Source: Roseilinea sp034431495
Lineage (GTDB): Bacteria > Chloroflexota > Anaerolineae > J036 > Brachytrichaceae
Direction of reading: 5' to 3'
DNA: 12,542 nt
Assembly: GCA_034431495.1 (NCBI GenBank)
Contig: DAOUDB010000169.1
Location: forward strand, 1 to 12,542
Shown piece after piece: positions 1-5,703 of the stretch. Position numbers and translations under genes: made by a program. Each line of letters begins with the position of its first letter. Position 1 is the first letter of the stretch. A model generated the notes under the pieces. The model worked only from the letters and a program-made list of their open reading frames with translations, was not told the DNA's origin and did no database searches.

Positions 1-64
1 CCGCAAGCTGCCGGATCTTATATTGTGGAGTGAGCGAACTGATGGCGCGCCCACCGTGTTCTAG

Positions 65-229
65 ATACAATCCAATTCATATAGGGGTGTCTGTGTTATC
101 GACGGCCCCACATGCCCCGATTCCTATGTCTGGTGGAAGGTCAGAGACGATGCAAACATCGAGGGATGGGTGCGGGAAGGCGGCGATGCTGTTGACCCCT
201 ACTTCATCTGCCCGATAGATGCCTCATAG
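65..229 (+). pseudogene. C-terminal SH3b-domain remnant
   Basis: Reading from base 65, the frame ends at TAG 227-229 and gives a stretch containing VIDGP, then YVWWKVRD, then IEGWVREGGD and DPYFICP. The order DGP / Y-WWKV / GWV-EG / YF-P is the characteristic second half of a bacterial SH3 (SH3b) domain, usually a cell-wall or ligand-binding module at the end of secreted proteins. There is no ATG, GTG or TTG ahead of the domain in this frame, and an in-frame TAG sits at 62-64. Bases 2-61 before it are also open (ending in GAPTVF). The first half of the SH3b fold is missing. I read this as the decayed 3' end of a longer gene whose body lies left of the window. A sequencing error creating the TAG, or a frameshift, is the alternative. 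Family assignment is by motif only. Confidence 0.5.
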
Positions 230-321
230 GCGCCGAGGTGGCTGGAGCTGTCGGCCAACCAGGCCGGCTGTGCGTGTGACGCTGAATGAGATGCAGTGGG
301 CCGGGTTGCCACGCGGGTCGA

Positions 322-351
322 AGCTTCACCGAAGCTGAATGGCTCTACAAT
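322..351 (+). promoter_or_regulatory. Putative promoter of the AKR-like gene with a small dyad
   Basis: TACAAT at 346-351 matches the sigma-70 -10 consensus at five of six bases. It lies 55 bases before the start codon at 407, which would give a leader of about 50 nt. The -35 region is weak (TTCACC at 325-330, spacing 15). AGCTTC (322-327) and GAAGCT (331-336) form a perfect 6-bp inverted repeat around ACC in the -35 area, so an operator is possible. The same TACAAT hexamer occurs at two other promoters in this window. Confidence 0.4.
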
Positions 352-406
352 TCCCCCAACAACACATGATCATTGCTTCAGCGTTTACCCGGAGGTAGAA
401 GGCAGT

Positions 407-1273
407 ATGGACAAGTTCCCGCGCACCGAAGTCGGGGGTGTCTCGCTCTCGCGCATGATCATCGGCACCAACTGGTTCCTCGGCTGGAGCCACACCACCT
501 CGGCCAAGGACGACTTCATCAAAGAGACCATCGCCGATCGCAAGAAGATCGCCGACATTCTGGAGGTGTTCTTCCGCGCCGGCGTGGACACCATCATGGG
601 CCAGATCCAGCATCCCCCTCTGGCTGACGCCATCGCCGATGCGGAAGACCGCACCGGCACCGGCTGCATCATCGTCTCCACACCACACTTCCCGATCACG
701 CCCGACACGCCGGCCAAGGGCTTCGACGAGGGCGCCGTCGAGCAGATTCTGGTTCAGCAGGCAAAGCACGGCGTGACGTTTTGTATGCCGCACCAGGGCA
801 CCACCGACGCCCTGATCGACCGCTGCACGCGCAAGATTCGTTGGATGGATCAACTAAGCCGGCTGATCCGCGCGCACGGCATGATCCCCGGCCTGAGCAC
901 CCACATGCCCGAGGCCATCGTGTACGCCGACGAGTCCGGCGCGGATGTCGAGACGTATATTTCGATCTACAACAGCATGGGCTTCCTGATGCAGGTGGAA
1001 GTGGACTGGGTCAATCGCATCATCCGCGACGCAAAGAAGCCGGTCATGACCATCAAGCCGATGGCGGCGGGGCAGTTGCGGCCCCTGCAGGGCTTGACGT
1101 TCGTGTGGAATACCATCCGCCCACAGGACATGGTGACGGTGGGGACGATGACGCCGAAGGAAGCCGCCGAGGTGATCGAGATCTCGATGAGCATCCTCGA
1201 CCGGCGCCAGGCTGATGTGAAGTTGCAAGAGACGCGCTCGAAGGCGTCGCTGAAGCGCGCTGTGGCATCGTAG
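407..1273 (+). CDS. Aldo/keto reductase-like TIM-barrel protein of unknown function
   Basis: This is a 288-residue soluble protein. I chose ATG 407 because GGAGGT at 391-396 sits 10 bases before it; an in-frame ATG at 296 would add 37 residues that look non-coding. The N-terminus (RTEVGGVSLSRMIIGTNWF) resembles the first strand of aldo/keto reductases, and residues 212-224 (PVMTIKPMAAGQL) plus the VTVGTMTPKEAAEVIE segment resemble their cofactor-side C-terminus. Of the usual Asp-Tyr-Lys-His tetrad, D61 (AGVDT) and H129 (MPHQG) have plausible equivalents. The Tyr after the Asp is absent and the Lys position reads STPH. It may therefore be a non-reductase relative, or bind a different ligand. 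It converges on a URO-D-family gene, and similar barrels may travel with that family. The exact reaction is unknown. The coding call is firm; the family call is moderate. Confidence 0.8.
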   Translation: MDKFPRTEVGGVSLSRMIIGTNWFLGWSHTTSAKDDFIKETIADRKKIADILEVFFRAGVDTIMGQIQHPPLADAIADAEDRTGTGCIIVSTPHFPITPDTPAKGFDEGAVEQILVQQAKHGVTFCMPHQGTTDALIDRCTRKIRWMDQLSRLIRAHGMIPGLSTHMPEAIVYADESGADVETYISIYNSMGFLMQVEVDWVNRIIRDAKKPVMTIKPMAAGQLRPLQGLTFVWNTIRPQDMVTVGTMTPKEAAEVIEISMSILDRRQADVKLQETRSKASLKRAVAS

Positions 1274-1307
1274 AGTGCGCATCGTAGAGTGCGCATCGCA
1301 GGGTGTG
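1266..1307. repeat. 14-bp tandem repeat, three copies, overlapping a stop codon
   Basis: The unit CATCGTAGAGTGCG occurs at 1266-1279 and 1280-1293. A degenerate third copy lies at 1294-1307 (three mismatches). The first copy contains the TAG stop (1271-1273) of the preceding gene, and the third copy runs into the left arm of the hairpin at 1300-1330. Confidence 0.85.
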
Positions 1308-1330
1308 CTGTCGCCAGAACAGCACACCCT
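1300..1330. terminator. Strong hairpin between convergent genes
   Basis: Bases 1300-1311 pair perfectly with 1319-1330: a 12-bp stem beginning AGGGTGTGCTG, with a 7-base loop CGCCAGA. It lies 26 bases after the stop of the forward gene and 57 bases beyond the stop of the reverse URO-D gene, so it could end transcription from both sides. Neither flank has a T-run, so it is not a textbook intrinsic terminator. It may act with Rho or as a 3'-end stabiliser. Confidence 0.6.
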
Positions 1331-1387
1331 ATCCGATCAGGGGGCGTCGCGGGTTTGATCTGTGTCAGCGCGCATGAGCCGCGCAAC

Positions 1388-2629
1388 TCAGGCGCGCGCG
1401 CCGACCACCTCCATCGCAATCTCGGCCCACTTGTACAATCGCTGCGGCTCGTAGCGCACCGTGCTGATGTCCTTCAGGATCAACTCGAGCGGGCAGCCAT
1501 ACCGCTCGCAGATACGCCGGGTTTCGATCAAGTCATTGCGCACCATTTCTGTGTCGAAGCGATCCCAGGCCAGGAAGGCCGGGTTTGGCTTGCGCGAGAA
1601 CACATACTCGTCGCGGATCTCGGCAGCGCCGCGCTCCTGGTTCGCCCAGGGACTCATCGAGACTTTGCGCACGCCGGGGATCATGCGCACTTCGTTCATC
1701 TTGCCGTCCAGCGGGTCGCAGCAGCCGTAATACACCAGGCCGAATCGCGCGCAGATTTTGCTGGTGTAGTCCACCTCGAATTCCTTGAACATTTTGGGCG
1801 AGACGGTGGCGAACATCTGCGCCAGGCCGAACATCCACATGTCTTTGGTGCGCGGCCGGGCCGGGTCGTAGCCGGGCGCCGGCAGCTCGTCGGTCCAGGC
1901 GCCGGTGCAGTGAATCAGGCTTTGCGGCCCGCACAACAACCCTTGTGTTTCCAACTGGTCGAGCATGGACAGATACCCATCTGTCATGCGGCTTACCAAC
2001 GCGTGCATGTATTCGGGCCGGTCGATCAGCGTGAACAGCGCGTTCTCCACGCCCATCCACATGCTGATGACATCCCACAACGACAGGTAGGGATCATAGC
2101 CCCACGCGCGCACTTCCAGCAGGCCGTCGAATAGCTCGTGGGCCACAGCCAGCCGGCGGGCGGTCTCATCCTCGTCGTGGCAGATTACAGGCCGGCGGAT
2201 TTTCTCCAGGTCATCCTCGGTCTGAAACTGGTTGATGTACTGGTGGCCTACCACCGAGTTGGTCGGATCGGTGACGGCGGTGTGTTCTTCGACTGTGACA
2301 CCGAAGCCGGAGTTGTGAATGGCTTTGGGCACGCGCACGAACGGCTCGACCACCATATCGACCGGGAAGTGCCGCCACTGGTAGAGCGTGCGCCGCAGCT
2401 CGTCTTCGTACTGCCGGCACTCCGGGTCCTCACAGCGCAGGGTCAGCTCGTCGTTGACGTCCATCTCGTTCCAGCATACCTGGTCGATCATCACCATGGG
2501 GCGTTCGGGCCGGCGCGCGTTGAGCTTGCGCCACAGGGCGCGCTTCTCTTCCTGGACGGGCAGGGCGGCGATCTCCGCGACCTGCGCGGCCAACTCTCGA
2601 ATAATGGCTACATCCTGTTTGTTGAGCAT
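1388..2629 (-). CDS. Uroporphyrinogen decarboxylase (URO-D)-family protein, YGCC subtype
   Basis: This is a 413-residue cytoplasmic protein. ATG 2629-2627 is preceded by AGGAG (2643-2639) at 9-base spacing. The overall pattern, including the C-terminal ELILKDISTVRYEPQRLYKW segment (382-401), fits the URO-D/MtaA TIM-barrel superfamily. That superfamily includes heme-pathway decarboxylases and zinc-dependent methyltransferases that move methyl groups to or from corrinoids or thiols. The usual His-x-Cys zinc motif is replaced by YYGCC at residues 300-304, with further Cys at 374 and 379, so a thiolate-rich metal site is possible. A heme role is unlikely because no heme gene is nearby and conserved substrate residues of true HemE are not evident. 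It follows a 500-base spacer with its own promoter, so it is probably a separate transcript from the MFS/URO-D genes upstream. A methyl-transfer or demethylation role is inference. Confidence 0.85.
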   Translation of the reverse strand: MLNKQDVAIIRELAAQVAEIAALPVQEEKRALWRKLNARRPERPMVMIDQVCWNEMDVNDELTLRCEDPECRQYEDELRRTLYQWRHFPVDMVVEPFVRVPKAIHNSGFGVTVEEHTAVTDPTNSVVGHQYINQFQTEDDLEKIRRPVICHDEDETARRLAVAHELFDGLLEVRAWGYDPYLSLWDVISMWMGVENALFTLIDRPEYMHALVSRMTDGYLSMLDQLETQGLLCGPQSLIHCTGAWTDELPAPGYDPARPRTKDMWMFGLAQMFATVSPKMFKEFEVDYTSKICARFGLVYYGCCDPLDGKMNEVRMIPGVRKVSMSPWANQERGAAEIRDEYVFSRKPNPAFLAWDRFDTEMVRNDLIETRRICERYGCPLELILKDISTVRYEPQRLYKWAEIAMEVVGARA

Positions 2630-2671
2630 GGGTCGATTCTCCTGTCAGCGTGGTGTGTGTGTGTGCACGAT

Positions 2672-2714
2672 GTGCGAGCGCACTACGTGCGAGCGCACTA
2701 CGTGCGAGCGCACT
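2672..2714. repeat. 15-bp tandem dyad array, 2.9 copies, in the URO-D gene leader
   Basis: The unit GTGCGAGCGCACTAC occurs at 2672-2686 and 2687-2701, and for 13 of 15 bases at 2702-2714. Each unit contains the inverted repeat GTGCG-AG-CGCAC (5-bp arms). The array lies between the predicted -10 box and the ribosome site of the reverse URO-D gene. It could be three operator sites at 15-bp pitch or three small hairpins in the mRNA leader. Confidence 0.85.
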
Positions 2715-2740
2715 GTATCACGCGCCGCAGGGTAGGACAA
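2712..2740 (-). promoter_or_regulatory. Putative sigma-70 promoter of the YGCC URO-D gene
   Basis: On the reverse strand TTGTCC (2740-2735, four of six bases matching TTGACA) is followed at exactly 17 bases by TACAGT (2717-2712, four of six). A TG dinucleotide one base upstream makes an extended -10. Transcription would begin near 2705, giving a leader of about 75 nt that contains the dyad repeats. Confidence 0.5.
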
Positions 2741-2810
2741 ATCGACGATTGCCTGTGCGCGCAAGATGGTTTGTGTTTAACCTGTCCTTAAATGATGGCA
2801 TGTATGGTGC

Positions 2811-3002
2811 TTGTGCTTGAACAGGTTGAGTCTGATTTGCCGATTGAGCCGCGCCCTGCGCGATGTCTGGACTCGTTGCGCCGGCGGCATGGCTGCCTAT
2901 CACCGGCGGCTCCTGGCGGCCTTTGCCGCGTTAGCGGCCGGCCCAATCCCCTCGGAATCCGGCGACCTCTACGTCCCCCTCGACGAAATCGTGCTCAAGT
3001 AA
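2811..3002 (+). pseudogene. Possible coding remnant, unrecognised
   Basis: A TTG-initiated frame of 63 codons ends at TAA 3000-3002. From about 2870 on, codon choice is strongly GC at third positions, and the protein text (GGMAAYHRRLLAAFAALAAG, then SESGDLYVPLDEIVLK) looks like a natural C-terminus rather than random sequence. The first 20 codons look non-coding, and no ribosome site precedes the TTG. It may be the 3' stump of a deleted gene or a small gene of unknown role. I do not recognise a family. Confidence 0.3.
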
Positions 3003-3003
3003 T

Positions 3004-3031
3004 CGCGCTCAAGGCGCGCTCAAGGCGCGCT
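3004..3031. repeat. 11-bp tandem repeat, 2.5 copies
   Basis: The unit CGCGCTCAAGG occurs at 3004-3014 and 3015-3025, and partially at 3026-3031. It begins one base after the TAA that closes the preceding possible remnant. The last codons of that remnant (GTGCTCAAG) resemble the unit, so the repeat may have grown from the gene end. Confidence 0.8.
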
Positions 3032-3043
3032 ATGAACGTGCCG

Positions 3044-3130
3044 TCAGCCTGCCAGAAAAGACAGTGCCAGCTCGATCACGCCGTTGAAGCCGGCGCACAA
3101 TACGCTGGCCGTCCAGTGACGCCCGATCAC
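3044..3130 (-). CDS. Possible 28-residue hydrophobic ORF coupled to the MFS gene
   Basis: GTG 3130-3128 overlaps the TGA stop (3129-3127) of the MFS gene as GTGA, the usual arrangement for translational coupling. The 28-residue product (containing TASVLCAGF and VIELALSFLAG) is mostly hydrophobic and uses GC-ending codons like its neighbours. GAGG lies about 11 bases upstream of the GTG. It may instead be the true C-terminus of the MFS protein displaced by a frameshift in the C-run just before the stop. Too short to be sure. Confidence 0.22.
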   Translation of the reverse strand: MIGRHWTASVLCAGFNGVIELALSFLAG

Positions 3131-4377
3131 CGTGGGGGTGGCCTCTGGCGCACGCCGCTCACCAGCGCAGCGCCCAGCACAAAGAGTGCCGCGCCCAGGA
3201 TGAACACCCAGGCCATCGGCACGCCGAGGCGGAACAGGCCCACGCCGATGAACGGGCCGGCCAGTCCACGGATGCCGATCACCGTGCGCTGCAAAGCAGC
3301 GTACTCGTACACGTGATCGGGGTCGGCGAAGTCGATCGATGCGCTGGTGAAGCCGAGATCCACCGCGCCCATGGCCAGACCCTGCGCCAGATAAGCCGCC
3401 AGCAGCCACCAGCCCGAATCGGCCAGCAGAAACGCGATCGGCCCGATGGCCGAGATGACGTAGGCCGCGCGCAACAACCACATCGTGCCTTTGCGGTCCA
3501 TCGCCCGGCCCCACACCACCAGCCCCAGAATCCACGCCACGGATTGAGCCAGGCTCAGCCAGCTCACCTCGGCGTAAGAAAGATGCAGGCGATCGACCAG
3601 CACCGCCGGATAGAACGCGATGGCGACCAGCCCGCCCAGGCCGAAGCACACCACCGACAACAGGTACAGCACGAACCGGCCGTCGCGGCGCAGGATGCGC
3701 CACAGTTCGCCCAGCGCGTGTTGTGATGTGTGTGTGGCCGGCGCGCTGTCGGGGCCGATGCGCATACGAGTGAAGATCCACGCAGCGAGAATGCCGCATA
3801 CGCCGGCCAGCGGAAACAACACGCCGTGACCGGCTGTGTCGAGCAGCCATCCCACCAACGGGGTGAACGCCAACATACTCAGCGCCATGCCGGCTCGCAC
3901 CACGCTCAGCGCGCGTCCGCGCACTTCGGCGGGGTAGGCGCGCCGCACCACCTCGGTGTAGACCGAGCCGGGAAAGCCGTCCGACAGCCAGTAGATGGCC
4001 GACAACACCAGCAGGCCAACTGCTGTCGGCCACAGTTCCGTGAAGAGAAACGCGCCTCGCCCCACTGTCCAGATCACAGCCAGCAGCAACAGCAACCGCC
4101 GGCGCGGCAGAATCATCACGCTGAAGGCGGCCAGGAACAGACCGATGTAGCTCTGCGACTGATACAGCGCCACCAGATCGGGCGTAGCGCCCAGCCGTTG
4201 CAGCACGACCGGGATGAACAACAATGCCGCGTAAAAGGGACCGAAGAAGACAGACGCGATCAGTTCGACGCGCACATTGCGGCGAACGTCGGCCGGCAAG
4301 GGGCCGGTGATGAGTTGCTCGGCGCGCAACAGCCGGCCGCGCAGACCGGGGCCGGCGTGAGTGGGTATTTGATCCAA
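3127..4377 (-). CDS. Major facilitator superfamily transporter
   Basis: This is an inner-membrane carrier of about 416 residues with two six-helix halves. Helices run roughly through 37-205, then comes a soluble linker at about 206-234 (DSAPATHTSQH), then the second half from about 235 to 408. GRAMDRKG (290-297) is a motif-A-like loop in the second half. The start is uncertain. I chose TTG 4377-4375 (LDQIPTHAG), the first usable start after the preceding gene; TTG further in or GTG at NVRVEL would remove up to 34 residues, and no good ribosome site marks any of them. The frame also stays open far upstream through the URO-D gene, but that part is shadow. The gene follows the HSCG URO-D gene by about 56 bases with a hairpin between. 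Substrate is unknown; context suggests import of the compound processed by the neighbouring hydrolases, which is inference. Confidence 0.85.
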   Translation of the reverse strand: MDQIPTHAGPGLRGRLLRAEQLITGPLPADVRRNVRVELIASVFFGPFYAALLFIPVVLQRLGATPDLVALYQSQSYIGLFLAAFSVMILPRRRLLLLLAVIWTVGRGAFLFTELWPTAVGLLVLSAIYWLSDGFPGSVYTEVVRRAYPAEVRGRALSVVRAGMALSMLAFTPLVGWLLDTAGHGVLFPLAGVCGILAAWIFTRMRIGPDSAPATHTSQHALGELWRILRRDGRFVLYLLSVVCFGLGGLVAIAFYPAVLVDRLHLSYAEVSWLSLAQSVAWILGLVVWGRAMDRKGTMWLLRAAYVISAIGPIAFLLADSGWWLLAAYLAQGLAMGAVDLGFTSASIDFADPDHVYEYAALQRTVIGIRGLAGPFIGVGLFRLGVPMAWVFILGAALFVLGAALVSGVRQRPPPR

Positions 4378-4392
4378 GTGCGACTCGATGAG

Positions 4393-4421
4393 ACCTCGCC
4401 GGTCTTCAGAATCGGCGAGGT
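4393..4421 (-). terminator. Intercistronic hairpin between the HSCG URO-D gene and the MFS gene
   Basis: ACCTCGCCG (4393-4401) pairs with CGGCGAGGT (4413-4421): a 9-bp stem with an 11-base loop, beginning 12 bases after the URO-D stop. No T-run follows. It may reduce read-through into the carrier gene, or mark an mRNA processing site that sets unequal expression within an operon. Confidence 0.4.
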
Positions 4422-4433
4422 TTATGGCCCGAC

Positions 4434-5609
4434 TCAGTACAGCATGTGTTCGCGGTACACGTCGACGATGAAGCGGTAAGTGTCGTAGCGCACGGTGGGT
4501 GGGATAGAGTGGTCGGAGGCGAAGACCAGCCGCGCCCCGCGCGCTTTCATGCCGTCGATGTAGGCGGCTACTTCGCGCCGGATGATATCGCGGTCGTTGG
4601 TCTCGAAGATGCGCACATCCAGCCCGCCGACGAAGCACAGCCGGTCGCCGTACTTTTCGGCGAACACAAAGGGGTCGTTGCCGTCGGCTTTGCGCTCCAT
4701 GGGATGCAGGCCGTCGAAGCCGGCTTCGACCACCAGCGGCAACACTTTTGCGGTGCTCCCGCACGAGTGCAACACCACTGGCAGGTCGTAGCCGTGGAAG
4801 AAGTCCACCATCTCCTTGTAGTACGGAAAGATCAGTTCGGCCAGCACTTTGGGCGAGGCGAACGGGCCGTTCTTGTAGCCCAGGTCCTCGTACAGCCACA
4901 TGCCATCGGGCAGGCCCACCTGCTCGAAGAGATAAGTGAAGTAGCGCTTGTAAAGGTCGGTGTGCACGCGGTTGTAGTCGTGAATCCAATCGGGGTCGAG
5001 CAACAGGCTGGTGTACAGCGTCACGTCGCCCAGGCTCTGGCGCATCGCTTCCCAGATGAACAGGTGGCCGTAATGTGTCCAGGCGTTTGCGGCGCGGGCG
5101 GCTTTGAAGTTCTTGCGGGTCTCGTCCAGGTCCCCAAGCCGCCGGATATCCCACTCGAGCAGGTGAGGCCGGTAGTCGCGCTCCCAGATCTCGCGCGAGG
5201 TCATCAGAAAATCTACGTGCTCTGGCGTGCCCGACTTGTGCTTCCAGTATTTGAGCGCAGCCCCGGCGCCGTTGCGCTTAACCTCCCATTCGTCGGTTTC
5301 TTCGATCAACTCGGAATGACCGCGCAGGGGCATGATGTCGAACCAGCCGCCGACGCCGACCATGTCGTAGCCGAAGTGTTCCCAGGCCGGCACAGGCTCC
5401 TCGTACTCGCCCGGCTGTGTCACATCTTCCCAGCGGCCATCCTCGCGGCGCCAGCGTTTCTTCCCCGCCTCTTTGTAGACCCTGCGGATGGGGTAGCCTT
5501 GCTGCACCCAGGCGGCAATGGTGTCGTCCCACGGGCCATCCATCAGGCCGACGCGCTGGGCCTGCCTGCCGCGCAACAAGTCGTCGATTACGGCGTTGGG
5601 GGTGTCCAT
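4434..5609 (-). CDS. URO-D-family protein with HSCG metal motif (methyltransferase-like)
   Basis: This is a 391-residue cytoplasmic protein. ATG 5609-5607 has AGGAG (5623-5619) at 9 bases; the leader text GACAGGAGA is shared with the other URO-D gene. The C-terminal half has the MtaA/MtbA-type layout. WLYEDLGYKNGPFASP (238-253) is followed by VVLHSCGS (278-285), where H281 and C283 match the His-x-Cys zinc ligands of corrinoid:thiol methyltransferases. The usual third Cys near the C-terminus is replaced by SDHSIPPTV (365-373), so H367 could take its place. The N-terminal 75 residues (DDTIAAWVQQGYP) are typical of an environmental URO-D subgroup with unknown substrates. It lies 94 bases downstream of the sulfatase gene in the same direction. 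Methyl transfer or demethylation of a small organic compound is likely but inferred; no corrinoid protein is nearby. Confidence 0.88.
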   Translation of the reverse strand: MDTPNAVIDDLLRGRQAQRVGLMDGPWDDTIAAWVQQGYPIRRVYKEAGKKRWRREDGRWEDVTQPGEYEEPVPAWEHFGYDMVGVGGWFDIMPLRGHSELIEETDEWEVKRNGAGAALKYWKHKSGTPEHVDFLMTSREIWERDYRPHLLEWDIRRLGDLDETRKNFKAARAANAWTHYGHLFIWEAMRQSLGDVTLYTSLLLDPDWIHDYNRVHTDLYKRYFTYLFEQVGLPDGMWLYEDLGYKNGPFASPKVLAELIFPYYKEMVDFFHGYDLPVVLHSCGSTAKVLPLVVEAGFDGLHPMERKADGNDPFVFAEKYGDRLCFVGGLDVRIFETNDRDIIRREVAAYIDGMKARGARLVFASDHSIPPTVRYDTYRFIVDVYREHMLY

Positions 5610-5703
5610 TTAGGTTCTCTCCTGTCGGATGTCGAAACGATCGAGTTGTTGGAATATCGCCCTTACGTGTTGTCTGAACGAGTGCGCTGCGAACGCGCAT
5701 GGA

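Larger units (their letters stand above)
2630..3126. other. 500-base spacer: promoter, repeats and a possible gene remnant
   Basis: No confident gene lies here. From left to right it holds the ribosome site of the URO-D gene (2639-2643), a GT-rich tract (2652-2665), the 15-bp dyad array (2672-2714), a reverse-strand promoter (2712-2740), an AT-richer stretch (about 2745-2810), a possible forward coding remnant ending at 3002, an 11-bp tandem repeat (3004-3031) and a possible tiny reverse ORF (3044-3130). Confidence 0.6.

Noticed and set aside
296..406. Upstream ATG at 296 for the AKR-like gene
   Set aside because: The added 37 residues cover the promoter-like TACAAT and do not look like protein, while ATG 407 has a strong ribosome site.
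1388..2629. True HemE of heme biosynthesis
   Set aside because: No other heme genes nearby, protein is longer than typical HemE, and the YGCC and C-terminal motifs match the divergent methyltransferase-like branch instead.
2652..2665. GT dinucleotide run as a phase-variable switch
   Set aside because: Only about six or seven GT units, outside any reading frame and not between the -35 and -10 boxes, so there is no evidence for switching.
2672..2714. CRISPR array
   Set aside because: Repeats are 15 bp and directly abutting with no spacers, and no cas gene is in the window.
3313..4479. Two forward open frames opposite the MFS carrier
   Set aside because: Low-complexity His/Gln/Arg text typical of the antisense of hydrophobic coding sequence.
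4378..5154. In-frame N-terminal extension of the MFS protein by about 259 residues
   Set aside because: It lies entirely within the URO-D coding region in another frame, is Arg/Pro-rich with no helices, and only the part after 4377 reads as an MFS protein.
5683..5699. Hairpin TGCGC-N7-GCGCA after the sulfatase stop as a terminator
   Set aside because: The 5-bp stem is too short, no T-run follows, and such short GC dyads are common here by chance.
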